DNA of 64,000 bases from Jacaranda mimosifolia (GCA_018894105.1 CM032125.1:35387032-35451031); one strand, 5' to 3'. Shown: positions 13,001 through 25,480, numbered from the stretch's first letter. Program-made: numbers and translations. The notes: generated by a model from the letters alone, not told the origin.

Positions 13001-13875
13001 GACGTGTTTTTCTACAGTATGGCCATACAAAAAATGCGGAAATTATTTTGGGACAAATTTAAATGTAGAAATATTTGATCCCACTTTATTTATACCTCTT
13101 CGAACAAAGAATCTCCAAATAAAAATTTAAATAAAGCTGAACAATGGAATAAATGAAAAGAAAACTCCCACCACAATTTAACAATTGATAGCAAAGTCAT
13201 CTTGCCTAACAAAAGCACTTTAAAGTCTACCAATACAACTTTTCTTGGTAAGCTCTCTTGGCCCTTTCATCTAACATCACAAGTTTTATGTGTAAAATGT
13301 GAAGTTAGAAGTTTGAACTTAACCGCTATTTAAGATATGTATATATAAATGAAAAAAAATATTGACGAATTATATTGTTATTACTTGGTGAATTGTCCAG
13401 TGATCTTTGATCTAGTAACTTAAATCTCATATATAAAATGTATGATTAGGGGTTTGAATTTAGCAAATATATAATCTACGGTTGTAAAATTATCATTTGA
13501 CCCATTAAAATGAATTTTGTATATAAAATGTGAAGTTAGGGATTCGAACATAAATGACTTTAATGTTTCTATAAATAAGTAAAAAGAAAAACTTTTCTTA
13601 GAATCTATTAACTTCAATACGTCAAATTCCAATTTTAAAAAAATTCCATTGTCCAAAATTGAACTAAAATTCTTTTAGAAACAGTCCTTTTCGGGAATAT
13701 TTTTTTGTCCAAAACTTTTTGGTTTCGTTTTTGTACTAAGCTGAGGCCTGAGAGAGCCCACGAGCCAGTTGGACCATCACACCCAAATAGTCCTAATTTC
13801 AAAAGCCTGAGCCCCCTTCTCGGTCTGAGTGGTGCACCAGAAATTTCAGTCTGTACTCTGTACTCGGCCTAAATA
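7006..13875. other. Long gene-free intergenic stretch
   Basis: AT-rich with no coding frame of recognisable type. It contains simple AT repeats (about 7396-7411, 7948-7970, 10591-10612) and CA repeats (about 7927-7943). Three diverged repeats at about 13280-13320, 13425-13460 and 13510-13550 share a TATAAAATGTGAAGTTAG-like core. A stretch at about 8820-8990 is similar to 19820-19980. A GC-richer patch with GACCCG words lies at about 12060-12150. Nothing here supports a gene call. Confidence 0.4.
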
Positions 13876-14113
13876 GTCTATATATTTTACCTGTACACTG
13901 ACGCTAACGCTGTGTTTGGCATCATCTCTTTTTCATCTCGTTTTTTCACTTTACTCCTCTGTCTCACTTGACCGCTCTTTTATCTCTCTCTATACATGAC
14001 GCTATCCACTCCTCTATATTAGCTTTCTCTGTTCTGCCCGCTTTCACAAAGAGTTCTAAGCACTTCTCTATCTAGCAAATTTCTTCTCTCTTCTTTCAAT
14101 CTCTCTCTCTCTA
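13876..14113 (+). promoter_or_regulatory. Probable core promoter and leader of the MAKR5-like gene
   Basis: A TATATAT box at 13879-13885 lies about 235 bases upstream of the start codon. It is followed by a leader increasingly rich in C and T, ending in a CT repeat at about 14098-14112 just before ATG 14114. CT-rich leaders are common in plant genes. The transcription start is not determined. Confidence 0.35.
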
Positions 14114-15248
14114 ATGGAAGCTCTGGGCATTCTCAAATTCTGGCGAAATGCGGCCGCCGTAGCTGAAGTCAGCTCCGAGGCGGGTGAGGTCCGAAATGCG
14201 GCGTTCGGCACGGACGAGGAAGAAACCGATGATGAAGACTCGTTCTTTGATTTGGTTTTCAAGTCCCCTGATCGCGGTGGGGTTAAGGGAGGCGACGAAG
14301 CTTCGAAGAAAGATGTTAAGTTTATCGAATCTCCGAGAGATGTTTTTCTGAGCAAAAATGATTTCTCGAGTTCGAAGCCTTTGTCACCGGTGACTATCCT
14401 GCGGTCAACTCCGAAGTTTAAAGTCTTCATGTTAGGCTTCAAAAAATCGTCGAAGTGCGAGAAAACGGAGTCCAACGGAGAGATGAAGGCGAGTCCATTG
14501 AATCAGCTCTCGAAATCATCGAAACACCAACAGAGCAATCGTTTCTCTGTGAAGTGCAGAGTGGCGGACATGCCGGTTGCTCCGGTTTTCGCCAGGGAGA
14601 ACAGCTTGAGAAGCAAAATGCTGAAAGAGAACTCCGATTACGAAACTTCTTCCGACATCGTTTCATCGGAGAAATCGGTTCCAAAGTATCTGAAACTGAT
14701 TAAACCTTTTTACGTGAAGGTTTCGAAGAAGTCGAAATTAACGGATTCCGTAACACCATCGTCTTCTCCGCTAACGGCGCCGGTGAATCTATCTCCGAGG
14801 AAGCTTTCCGAGGGGAGTAGGGTGGGAAGCTTTAAAATCGTGACTCGAAATTTAGTAAAGAGCCGATCGGCGTCTGCAGCCGTGGGGGCAGCACCGCCGC
14901 CGATCCGCCGGAGAGACGATTCATTGCTAGAGCAGCACGACGGAATCCAAGGCGCCATTCTTCATTGCAAAAGATCCTATAATTCTTCTTCCCAAGGTAC
15001 GTTCACACCTTCTACGGATAGCAACAGTAGATCTATTTTAACATTTTCTGAATACAACAATAAATTACAATAAAAACATATCGAAGTATTCAAATAGAAA
15101 AACATGATAAAATCGCTAATCATCATTTCTTTGTTAAAAAATTTCAGATTTTTCACAATTATTCCGATCCGCAAGCGATCCTACGCGCGAAAAATTCAGA
15201 GCCGCAGGGAGAAATTCATGCGAGGAGCAAAAGCGATGCAGCATTTGA
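14114..15248 (+). CDS. MAKR5: Membrane-associated kinase regulator, MAKR5-like
   Basis: Two exons, 14114-14996 and 15148-15248, joined by a 151-bp GT-AG intron that splits a Gly/Asp codon; 327 aa. The start is the first in-frame ATG after the CT-rich leader and gives MEALGILKFWRN. An acidic patch followed by DSFFDLVFKSPD (about residues 36-55) matches the conserved N-terminal motif of the family. The middle is rich in Ser and Lys, with LIKPFYVKVSKK, a basic stretch like the membrane hook of BKI1/MAKR proteins. The C-terminus holds the diagnostic HDGIQGAILHCKRSYNSSS motif and the exon-2 tail FSQLFRSASDP. Family members are small, unstructured plasma-membrane proteins that regulate receptor-like kinases; MAKR5 amplifies CLE45 signalling in root protophloem. 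The orthology to MAKR5 rather than a sister rests on the motifs and on the F-box and AAA neighbours. Simply extending exon 1 without splicing would give a wrong tail (GTFTPSTDS). Confidence 0.88.
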
Positions 15249-16491
15249 ATCACAACAGGGAAAAACAAACAGCGGGAATACATCCGGAATGCTGAGGAGA
15301 GCATGACGTCATATTTCCAGAGCTATGATGAAAATAGGATTTTTCTTTTTTTCTCTTTGTAAAAATAGGGCAGTTAAAAAAAAAAAGGAAAAATCTGAGA
15401 ATAGCCGGTGGGCAGTCTGAATGCCTAATGAGTAGAAGCTAGTTTTTATCTTATGTAAAAAGTAAATGATGGTTTGAAAGTAGCGTAGTCCTGTCTGCCA
15501 ATTTTAAAGTGGAAAAAAAAAAAAGAAAAGAAAATTGAGGGAAATGATTATCGATCTTTCGTGTGCCTGAATTTTGGAGTATAATTGTGAATTTTTATGT
15601 ATGTATGGGATTGGATTGTTCTACTTCAAATCAAAGTCATGATCATTTCCAGTTGTGGATTCGAATGATAAAATTTCAATGTATTATCCAATAGTGCTTC
15701 TTTTTGCAGCGGTATCAATTTACATAATGATATAATAATGAATTCGTATAAATGAAATAAATATTCAAATTCTTATAAGATTTGATTGTTGGAGTGGCCA
15801 ATTAATCAAGGGCGTTGTCCCATATTTATAATGGTAAGGTTAAAATTTTTTGAATTTTAAAGAACTTTTGATGTGTGTATTTATTTATGTATATAAATAA
15901 AAAAAAAATCATAAGATTTGACCTAAAATTTCATATTTATATAATCTTTAACCCTTGCTCTAGACAAATTTTGTATTTGTTAATTTTGTTCTTTGTTGAG
16001 ATTTCTTGTATTTGAAATCGAAGGTAATTTATACATTTTTTATAATTTTGAGGAAAAATAAAATGCACATACTATTGATATAATATTTGGTTAAACCGCC
16101 CGGTACGTTTTCAACAATATAATATTCGGTTAAACAATCCTATACATTTTCACAATTTGAGCCACCTTAATGCTTGAATATATTGCATGAATTGGATTAG
16201 TGGCTTAGGTTGAAATGTTGTAAATGTAATAATTATATTGATTTTAATAAGTTGTAGATAGAGATAGATAGAAATAAGAGAATAGAGAGACAAAATATAT
16301 AGGTTATTGTGAAAAGATATATATGTTATTAGATAATATATTTTAAAAATGAAAATAAAAATTATGTTGGGTGAAATTTTCTAAAAAAGTGATGGTTTAT
16401 ATTTATGAAATAGTAGAAAATGAAAAAAGTAGATGTGGAAATAAAACCAAACAGGCCCTTAGTATTTTGACATCCAAACTTTCTTTTTCAT
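15249..16491. other. 3' flank of the MAKR5-like gene and a 5'-truncated MITE
   Basis: The first few hundred bases are the probable 3' UTR. The part at about 16225-16458 resembles the right half of the MITE at 60280-60620 (same GATAG/TATATAGG words, then an AAAACCAAACAGGCCC end) and is followed by TTA at 16459-16461. I could not find its left end, so it appears truncated. Confidence 0.4.
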
Positions 16492-16494
16492 TTA

Positions 16495-16980
16495 GGTAAT
16501 ATTTGGATATGAATTATGTGTTTTGAATTATATATTTTGGGAGAATGAGTTTTGGGAGTAGAGTTGAATAATGTGAAATTTGTGTTGGGAAATATGATAT
16601 ATGCTTGTTTATATTTTGAAAATATTAAAAAGATTGTTTTGAAAAATTTTGGTATGTATATTTATGTTTTGGGAGTAGACAGTTTCTATTATAACAATCA
16701 AATTAATATCTTTTTGTTGAATTTTTGGAGTAAAAATGAATTTGAATAATATATTTAATTGTAAAAAAATAATAAAATATATAATATGTATATGTGATTA
16801 TTGGATATGATTTTTTAATTGTAAAAATAATGATAAAATATTATGATATATATATGTATGTATGTATATGAAACTTTTGATAATAAGTTAATTGATTTGG
16901 ATGGGTATTTTGGGATTAATAATAATTATTTTGATAAAAGAGTAAATTATATGTTTGGCAAAATATAACCGAACATAACC
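16495..16980. mobile_element. Harbinger-type MITE with TTA target duplication
   Basis: TTA flanks both ends (16492-16494 and 16981-16983). The left end reads GGTAATATTTGG and the reverse complement of the right end reads GGTTATGTTCGG. Internally it has GTTTTGGGAG words. The element at 59314-59754 carries the complementary words CTCCCAAAAT and similar ends, so the two look like the same family. A 65-codon ORF inside (16552-16749) is AT-driven and not a gene. Confidence 0.6.
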
Positions 16981-17562
16981 TTAGTGTTTTATTTGCTGTT
17001 CTATTTCATACATATACGTCACATTGTATTATTCATAATCAAATATTTTTTAATAGACTTGACATGTATATGTAAAGTAAAACAAATAATGTAATATCAA
17101 ATTGAAATTGAATTCCGAAGTGAGAATTGGAATGACAATGAACGAAATTGATCTTTACATATGGGGTCAAGTCAAGACCCAATATTCTCCCAATTAAAAA
17201 TCCTAATAAAAGTGCAATTCAAGTGGCTTGAAATCAAACACAGCTTTTCTAGCGGATGGTTTACGGCAAGGGCCGGGTTGGGTTGGGAGGGGGGTGGCGT
17301 GGAATCAGGGTGTGCCAATAAATCAGGCGTACTTTCTAGTCAACTGCAAGTATAAATGCAGGTTTGACTAGCAGGTTCCTTATCGACTCAATTTGTTGAA
17401 TCTACCAACAACTCAACAGTGGCTCAGTGCTTGATTCAGAGTTTTCGGACTCGTGATACGCTATACGGACTGTTTGGTGTTTCCTAAATTATTTTGTTTT
17501 TGTTTTTCTTAGTGGAACGATTAAATTGAAAAATGAATTTGGGAAAAAGTTGTTGTGCTTAG

Positions 17563-18604
17563 GGCTGTTTTTGGTTTCATATTCTGAGATCATTTTCATT
17601 TTCTACTGAAAATACATAGTAGAAAGTTAGTTATGAAAAATATTTTTAAAAATGAATTGTATTTGAATGAGGTGTTTAAAATTATAGGTTTATATAGGTG
17701 TGAAAATGAATTGTATTTGAATGCTGAATTTTTTTTATTAAAAAGGAAGAAAGAATTTGAATTTAAATTAATGATGTGATATGTATTTATTTGAAAAATA
17801 ATATAAAATAATATTTTTGTGGTGAATGATGGTTGAGAAGTATTAGGAAGATAAAAAAGTAGATATAAGTAGTAATAGGGGTTGAAGGTGAAAGTGGAGA
17901 GAGAATATATAAAATAATGTTTTGAAAATGAAAATGATTGAGAAAATTGTATAGATAGTAGGGATGGCGACGGGGTGGGTTTTGCAGGACCCGGGACCTG
18001 CCCCGCCTAAAAATTGAGAAACCCAGGACCCGCCTCCTCTTTGGACCCGCCCCGCCTTACCTTAGGACCCGGACCCAGCGGGTTGGACCCGCCTGACCCT
18101 TTTTTTTTTGTATATATTTTTTTACCTTCTTTTCTTCATAATCACTTGAATATACATATTTTGCTCTAGTGAGTATCGAGTTTGAAAGAATAAAATTGAA
18201 ACAAGTTTAAAAAAAAAAAAAAAAAGCCCTAATTTTCTAATATAGTATTATAACCTAATAAATACTTATACTTATATATAATATATATGTTATATGTAAT
18301 ATAATATATAATATAAATATATATATGCAATATATATGTTATATATAATATAAATAATATAATATAATATATAATATAAATATATATTATATAATATAAT
18401 ATAGGATGGGACCGGGGCGGGTCTTGATAATCAAGACCCGCTACCCGCCCCATCCCCATTTTTTTCACCCCAAACCCGCCCCATCCGGGACGGGGCCCCG
18501 ATTTACCCGGACCCATTGCCATCCCTAGTAGATAGTGATAATTTTTATTTTTTATTTTGAGGAGAAAATGAAAATGAGTGTTGAAAATAAAACCAAACAA
18601 GCCC
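17563..18604. mobile_element. Harbinger-type MITE split by a nested hAT element
   Basis: TTA duplications sit at 17560-17562 and 18605-18607. The left end reads GGGCTGTTTTTGGTTTCA and the reverse complement of the right end reads GGGCTTGTTTGGTTTTA. Without the inserted hAT element (17959-18527 plus its duplication) the MITE would be about 465 bp, close to its relatives in this window. The region 16984-17559 to its left holds no gene. Confidence 0.68.
17959..18527. mobile_element. hAT-type MITE nested in the 17563-18604 MITE
   Basis: The ends are TAGGGATGGCGACGGGG on the left and, read as reverse complement, TAGGGATGGCAATGGGT on the right, a widespread plant hAT terminus. The 8-bp flanks ATAGATAG (17951-17958) and GTAGATAG (18528-18535) match at 7 of 8 bases. 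The arms are rich in GGACCCG/CGGGTCC words, so they are strongly GC-rich in an AT-rich setting, and the centre is an AT repeat (about 18275-18400). The long minus-strand ORF across it (18229-18612) is not a gene. Confidence 0.75.
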
Positions 18605-18607
18605 TTA

Positions 18608-21480
18608 GTCAATCGGATTTTAACTGATCTAATCTAAATTCAATTGGAATTTAAATTATATTGTCGATTAAAATATTAAATGGATCAAATGTAATTATAA
18701 ATATTCATAATTTAAAACAAACAGATCGAATATATAACTATGTTGGTCTAATTTCTATATTAATGTCCATACAATGTTATTGATATTCGGTCTTAGCCTA
18801 AAAATAAAAAGCATACTTAAAGAAAAGGAAAAAGAATGTAATTTATAATAATATATAATGGTTTACTTTGTACCAACATATAATGTTAAATATTATTTTA
18901 TTATCCAAAATAACTTATGGGGTGGTCGATAAGTTGTCAAAAACTCAAATTTAACATATAATACTTTGTAAATATAAAATGTTCGTAAATCCGAAAATCA
19001 CTATCAAATTAGATTGGATTTTTAATTGAATTTTGAATGTTAATCTGACTTAGATATGGTATTAACTGGCATAAATTCTCTTGAAAATCTAATAAATTAA
19101 AATACAAATTTTGATAATCGAATTTAAATTGGAATAACACTAATTTGATTCAAAGCTCTCCTTGCTGGTTGGGCCATTCGCAGCTACTACGGTGGTCCAT
19201 TTGAAGGCATCTAGAGCTCTTCTTGCTGGTTGGGCCAATAGCGAGTTGCCATTTCCTTGGTGGAACGCTGTTTCGGCACCTAGTGGATTGCTACGTAACA
19301 TGGCCCTTCTCGTGGGAGCTTTTGGGCCATTTTAGCATACAACAACAGCATAATATTTGGGAATTAGGATTTTATGTTATAGACAACAACCTAAGTGGCT
19401 AAGTCCAAAGAAGATAAAGTATATATGCGGCAATAAATTGAGAAAAATTAGTTTCAAATTCAAGAGCCTGAACGCCTGGTGGTGACTTCTCTTCTTCCAT
19501 TCTTTTCCGGCCAACTCGGGGGCCTGAAACTCAAGAGGTAACTTCAGGTTTTTATGTATAATTTAATCATTATTAACAATTAGTGACATATGTAATAGTT
19601 CAATAACACAAAATATTACGTGCTATTTGTTCCGTTGCCGAGTGATCATATGCATATATCACCATTTGTTAATAATAATATTTTTAACATATGCATATAT
19701 CACTATTTATTAATAAAGATAATGCATATATATTATATTGGTAAATAAAAGATTGGTTTTGGGGGGGGGGGGGGGGGGGGTGGAGGTTGACCAAGGCAGC
19801 AACTTTCATTGAACATGACCATAGAAATTCGTTGTTGATGTGGAAAATTTTGTTTAAACCATAGCTACTACCTAAAATATGAGCAGTGGCCATGGTTTCA
19901 TTAAAACACTCGTCAGACTAAAACTTCTCTACTATAAAGGTAATTGATTTACGGACTACTATTGTAAGTGTGTGCAAAATCCTTAATCCTATATGTATGT
20001 ATGTGGATATATATATATATATATATTTCTTGTTAGGAGAATATGAGGAGAGTGAAGTGTAGTGAACGAGGTTTGGTTTAGCATGGTTCCAAATTTTGGT
20101 CCAGTGGTCTACAGTTGTATGAAACAGGTTTAGGAAACCCTAGTACAATGAGCCCACATGCAATTGTTTTAATTGCAGAAGTTGAGTACTTGCTTCAAGA
20201 CACTTCAAGAAAAGATCAAGACAGTTTACTGAGCCACAAAACACAAGCAGAAAATAAAAAAATAAAAAAATAAAAGAAATCCTAAAAGACAAGAAATTTG
20301 CAGCATTTCTCTATGCTGAAAATACTTCCTTACTTTGTTGTATCTCAAACTTCCAACCACTTCAATGTTAATCTTAGCCTTAACTTGTTAATGGGTTTGC
20401 CACAGAGTTCATAGTTGAAAATTTTATACAAGTACAGGAAGCTTAACTTTTAATCCGAACTTTAGCATGTTTCGAGTAATGGGACATATGTTGATCTTGA
20501 AATCTATAACAAATGGTTAGGATCTTCGGTGTGTTTATGCCGAAAATCCTCTGACACTTAAATTAATATTTTTAAAAGAGGATGAAATTATAGATTGTAG
20601 AGATAACATAAAAAATCATAATATCACATACTTCACAATGTAAAATTTGAGAATATTTGTAAAGATCCGAGAGAAAAGAGGTTGGATTGTGCTCAAGTGG
20701 CTCCACTCACCTAGTCCAATTTTTTGAATCTCTGGGGCCTTTTATTTTAAAGTGGATTTCTGCCTTGATTGTTTTCCAATAATCTTGGCCCATATCAAAT
20801 ATTTAAATTAGCTTTACGTGTGGTTAGTTGATATGTTAAAATATTAATTTTTTATTATGAGCTCCTTTGTTTGTTTTGATATCGAATGATAGATATATAA
20901 TCCAACTCAATTTTAATGTTTGGTTCATCTTTAGATGCTCTTGATACAATTATGGCCCGACATGTATTTGAGGCCGAACTTGACTTGTGTATCAAGGTCT
21001 TGCGGTGTGATATATTTTCCAACCTAAATTGGAAATAAGTTGTAGTTTGTCAAAAGACTTTTTTGCCCCTCACTTATAAATATGGGAAAATTTAGTTAAT
21101 GTGAGGATAATTTTGAAAATTGCATATGTTATCCAATGGAATAGTCGTGCCAAACAAATAATTAAAATTAGATATCAAGTTATTTAAAATATACAAATAA
21201 ATATTAGATAGAATAAACAATACCTTACTCTTTATCTTAATCTTGTGTATCATGCATAATTCAAATATACCAGGCAAACGAGCTCTAAATATATTATTTC
21301 ATTGAATGATTTTTTAATTCAATAATACTATTTTCACATTTGTACAAGTAAAATTTTACATTTGAATACTACAAACTCTTGATGTGCATAAATTAGAAAA
21401 GAGAAAAAAAACAACAACAAAAAAACTAGACGTATTACTGTTGCTTTGGGGATATCTTCATCTGCCAATAAGTATCACTC
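18608..21480. other. Intergenic DNA without a gene
   Basis: Holds a G tract at 19761-19780, an AT repeat at about 20010-20027, and a direct repeat of about 22 bp (CTTGCTGGTTGGGCCA core) at about 19155 and 19216. No coding frame stands out. Confidence 0.35.
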
Positions 21481-21484
21481 TCGT

Positions 21485-22053
21485 GATACCCGGCCCAACT
21501 AATACCAGATGGCACCAAATGCTATAGGCCCAGAAGACAGGAATATGGCCCACCACACTCCAATGTTTCCATGTGCCCACCACTCACCTGCTGCCACGTT
21601 ACGACACACACCAAAACAGCCGCTTTCGTCAATTCCTACACCGTGAATATGCACGCACGTTCTTTCCAACTACGACGTGACGCCGTCACACTGAATATCT
21701 CCCCAATGCCGTCAAATCTTTTTAACGTCCGTCATTCGGTGGTAACCAATTATGCAGTACGTGCACAAACACAAACCCTAATACCGTCAAATAACGCCCG
21801 CGACACCTCGAACCCATCAACGCAAATTGGGAATTTTCCTTTTATCGATATCCGTTATTCCTAGCCACCCGGTTCGGGCCCCTGGAATCTCAGGTTACGG
21901 AACACCGAGCCTAATCGCTTTCTTAAAACCCTTCGACTTTCTTTTACTTTCATTTCGTATTTCTAGCGAAGGAAAGGAGGAAATTAAAATCTCGGAAAAG
22001 AGGACTGTAAGACATTACTGTCCGGCGGCGATTGAGATCGGAGATAGGAATCG
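21485..22053 (+). promoter_or_regulatory. Promoter and 5' leader of the reticulon gene
   Basis: Three GGCCCA/GGCCCAC words (about 21492, 21528 and 21547), a known plant site II-type promoter word, lie about 500-560 bases upstream of the start codon. The interval is clearly richer in C and G than flanking DNA, and no strong TATA box is obvious near the gene. Upstream ORFs in the interval (21571-21864 and 21827-22207) are not similar to anything I know and are probably noncoding. Confidence 0.4.
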
Positions 22054-24513
22054 ATGGCCGATCACGCCGGTGAACACGAGAAGCACGAATCTGTTGCTGA
22101 ATCTATTGTCGATAAGATCTCGGAGAAATTCGACGGCAGCGATTCTTCGTCGTCTGATTCCGACGAGGACAACGACAACGACATCAAAGCGGCAGCCTCT
22201 GCCGTGAAGGCCAAGATCTACCGCTTGTTCGGCCGTGAAAAGCCAGTGCACAAGGTTCTTGGCGGTGGAAAACGTACGGATACCGTACTCTGAACTTGTT
22301 TGATTTACTTCTAATGTTTGTTCATATCATGAGTGTATTGGTTACTGATGTGTTTGTATTTGGTGTTTTTGCTCATGTAGAAATGCATAAAATTTCTAAA
22401 TATTTATCTTTTTTGTATGGTATACTGGATAATTTAGTTTTTTGGTTGATCGTAATTGTAGATTTACTTAAGTACCTTGTAGGTCTACGGGTGTAAAATG
22501 TTTGTCTTGAGTGAATTTAGATTTTGATAGTAATTAAATTTCGAAAATATACTATTTCTTATGACTTGTTTGACAATGGATTAGTTGAATGTTGGAAAGG
22601 TTTGGTAATGTCAGCATGGATGGTTTTTGCGCAAAAGTTTCAGAACACTGATGGTGTTTTTCTTTTTTCTATTTTTTTTTGGTAATATTATTCTGGAAAG
22701 TCGAGTTGCTGATGATTATGAGCTAGATCTATTCACTTCTTTTTTTGATAAAAAGATCTGTTCACTTCGCTTCCATTTAAACGCGACTATTAATTTGCTT
22801 GATGGCATGGAATTGTATTTGAAAATGTTTATTGTTAACTACATTATGGGATTAATGAGGAATCTGTTTTCCGTTGGTATACTGTTGTATGGTTTTTCAT
22901 GTCTTGCACATGTTCAGATCATGGTTCTGGAGATTTGAAGCCGATCTGCCAAAGCTTTATTCGCCTTTGAGGCTTTTGAAATGGGTCTCCAAGGTTAAAA
23001 AAATTAGCTTTTGTTGAGTTTCTGCTGATGGACTTAGGGAAATTTTCCTTTTCATAGTTGCCTTCGTAATTGCACTCCTCTAATTACACAATGTATGGTA
23101 GTTTCTTTTAATTCCAGAAAACTTTTGAGAATGTAGGTTCACCAGGCATTTAATATGCATCAATTATGTGCTGCAATTACAGTTTGAGCCAATGTATGAG
23201 TTGCAAAAATTCAAGTTCCCATCAATGTATTTGTTCTGGACACTTAACAAGTTTGTCGATATAGCATGTAGGACTTATTCTTAATGTTTGATGTGGAAGT
23301 ACAGAGTTTCATACTGAGAAGAGTACATGCATTTGGATGTGATTACTGAGTCCGTCCTCTGTTGGAAAAACCTATGTAGTTGTGATTATATTGATGTCAA
23401 TTTTGTGCAGATAGGTGAAAGCCTTACTCTTGTGTCGATAATGCTGAGGATAAAAATTGTTTAGGCATATTATAACCTTTAATTTATTATTATTATTATT
23501 ATTAATTTTTTTTTTTTCCCCTGGCAGCTGCTGATATTTTCCTATGGAGGGACAAGAAAATTTCTGCTAGTGTGCTTGGTGTTGCCACTGCAATTTGGGT
23601 GCTGTTTGAATTGCTTGAGTATCACCTGCTTACCCTAGTTTGCCACATTGTGATTTTTGGTCTGGGATTCCTTTTCCTGTGGTCAAATGCATCTGTCTTT
23701 ATCAACAAGTATGCTTCTTTACGACATAGAAAGTCACCTTAATGTGTATGTTCTTTCCATGTCTCTTAATTTCTGTTTATGCTTGTCAGGTCCCCACCTA
23801 AGATCCCAGAAGTCATTCTTCCTGAAGATATTGTCCTGGGTGTAGCTTCAGCCCTTAGGATAGAATTCAACAGAGCTTTTGCCATACTTCGAGATATAGC
23901 ATCTGGCAGAGATCTGAAGAAGTTCCTTTCAGTATGTCAATATTCCCGGTCTCATAGCTGTACAATTTAATTCATGGTTTCATGCCATCAATTTGGTGGT
24001 CTAATTAGACAAATACCTGAGATAGAAATACTTTACGGTCTGATGGTTTGTGTTACTAGATAGCATCAGTGTAAATTCGTGATGGCTACATTTAGGTATG
24101 TTAAATTCTATTATTGTTTTGTGTTATATTCATTCTCATTTGAGTATCGCATCCTGGACTTTCAGGTGATAGCCGTTCTTTGGGTTCTTTCAATTCTGGG
24201 GAGCTGCTGCAACTCCCTTACCCTGTTTTACATATGTAAGTAACTTGCTGGCTTCTGTCTTAGTTAATGGTGCTTCCCCGGGTATTATAGCCCATGGTCA
24301 TCTCCATTTTGCTGATCTTTCCTCTTTTTATCCTCCTGTACAGGTTTTGTTGTGTTGCACACAGTGCCTGTGCTCTATGAAAAGTATGAGGACCAGGTTG
24401 ATGCTTTTGCTGAGAAAGCTGGGGCTGAGATCAAGAAACAATATGCTGTGTTCAATGCCAAGGTTTTGAGTAAAATTCCAAAAGGTTCGCTCAAAGATAA
24501 GAAATTTGCTTAG
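22054..24513 (+). CDS. RTNLB: Reticulon-like protein B (RTNLB)
   Basis: Five coding exons (22054-22273, 23528-23708, 23790-23931, 24166-24235, 24344-24513) keep phase throughout and give 260 aa, a usual length for the family. Reticulons wedge into the ER membrane and bend it into tubules; some plant members also affect receptor trafficking. Residues 1-60 form a hydrophilic acidic-Ser region ([16 protein letters not shown]), then [18 protein letters not shown], the conserved lead-in to the reticulon homology domain. The domain has two long hydrophobic hairpins, about residues 85-133 (from [20 protein letters not shown]) and about 180-215 (from [15 protein letters not shown]), separated by the hydrophilic loop [13 protein letters not shown]. 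The Lys-rich end [13 protein letters not shown] matches the usual cytosolic tail. Intron 1 is long (1254 bp). The sequence looks nearest to the Arabidopsis RTNLB1-6 clade; I cannot name the exact orthologue. Confidence 0.92.
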
Positions 24514-25480
24514 AACCCATAACATGATGGTGTTGCTAGGTTCTTGGGTAGCTGTCTTTTCCTCTCTGTTGTTATGGCTCAGTTGTCTGATAGAACCCAT
24601 GTTGGACTACATCTGGGTTCATAATTTAAATGTGTTATGCTATTTATTTAGGCAGTTTTGAGTTTGTGTTGCCAATACAGTTTCTACATTAAAGTGCTTA
24701 ATGGATTGCCGAATATTAAATGGCATGATGATGAGTAGCCTAGTTTTCTTTTGTCTTGTTCAGCATTACTGAGTACGACTCTTGAAATTTAAACCTTCAA
24801 GGAAAATATCCATGCATCAAAACCTTTACTCTCAAAGTAACTATACTCTCTAGTTATTCGATTTTGTTTTGATGTTTTTCAAGAATTGAGAAGTGGAAAA
24901 CTATGTTGTATTTTGCTCAATGGGTTTGGAATTGGCATCATTTCCTGAGAAGTTGTCCAATGTTCTAAACCTGTGCTCGATCTTTCAAATTGGAATTTGG
25001 TTTCATCATTCACGGAAAAAAAAAAAGAACAGAAATTTGGTTTCTTCAATTATTTAGCGTTTAAAATCGGCAGCATTTGGTTTCTTCAATTAATGGTTTG
25101 AGATTTCAGTTTTTTGAAGTTTTTTCCCCACGGAACTTTCAAATTTTCAGGGGCCATTAAACCACTGAAACTCTGTGAAGATATTTGTGTGAAGGCAAGA
25201 GAAAGAAAAAGCATGCATGAAAAGTTGAGATCTGGTCTCCTGCCCTGACATGATATGAATTCTTAAAAGATGAAAATACCATTCTGCAATTGATAGACCA
25301 ATCAAGCAGCATACATCGATAAAAGGAAGCTACTATTATTTTGGAATATTCCTGTGAAGAGGTAAACAAGGACACCATTCTGCAAGCCAGACCAACGTAT
25401 GAGATTAAACCCAAAAACATTAAAGGTAGTTTTATTCTTTCATACACATCTTTTGTGGAGATCTAAAAATCAAGGCACTA
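24514..25480. other. Tail-to-tail interval between the reticulon and F-box genes
   Basis: The reticulon gene (+) and F-box gene (-) converge here, so both 3' UTRs lie in these 967 bases. I see no separate gene. Confidence 0.5.

Noticed and set aside
13500..13560. Possible minus-strand tRNA from a GATTCGAAC word
   Set aside because: It is part of a short repeat found three times nearby and has no cloverleaf context.
14068..14958. Minus-strand ORFs and alternative-frame ORFs over the MAKR5-like gene
   Set aside because: Shadows of a coding exon; the plus-strand frame carries the family motifs and correct splicing.
18229..18612. 127-codon minus-strand ORF rich in Tyr and Ile
   Set aside because: It runs across a hAT MITE and its AT repeat; the composition comes from the repeat.
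21571..22251. ORFs upstream of and overlapping the start of the reticulon gene
   Set aside because: No recognisable similarity; they lie in the promoter, leader or first exon in other frames.
22296..22938. ORFs in reticulon intron 1
   Set aside because: They lie within the 1254-bp intron between exons whose phases match exactly; AT-driven and unrecognised.
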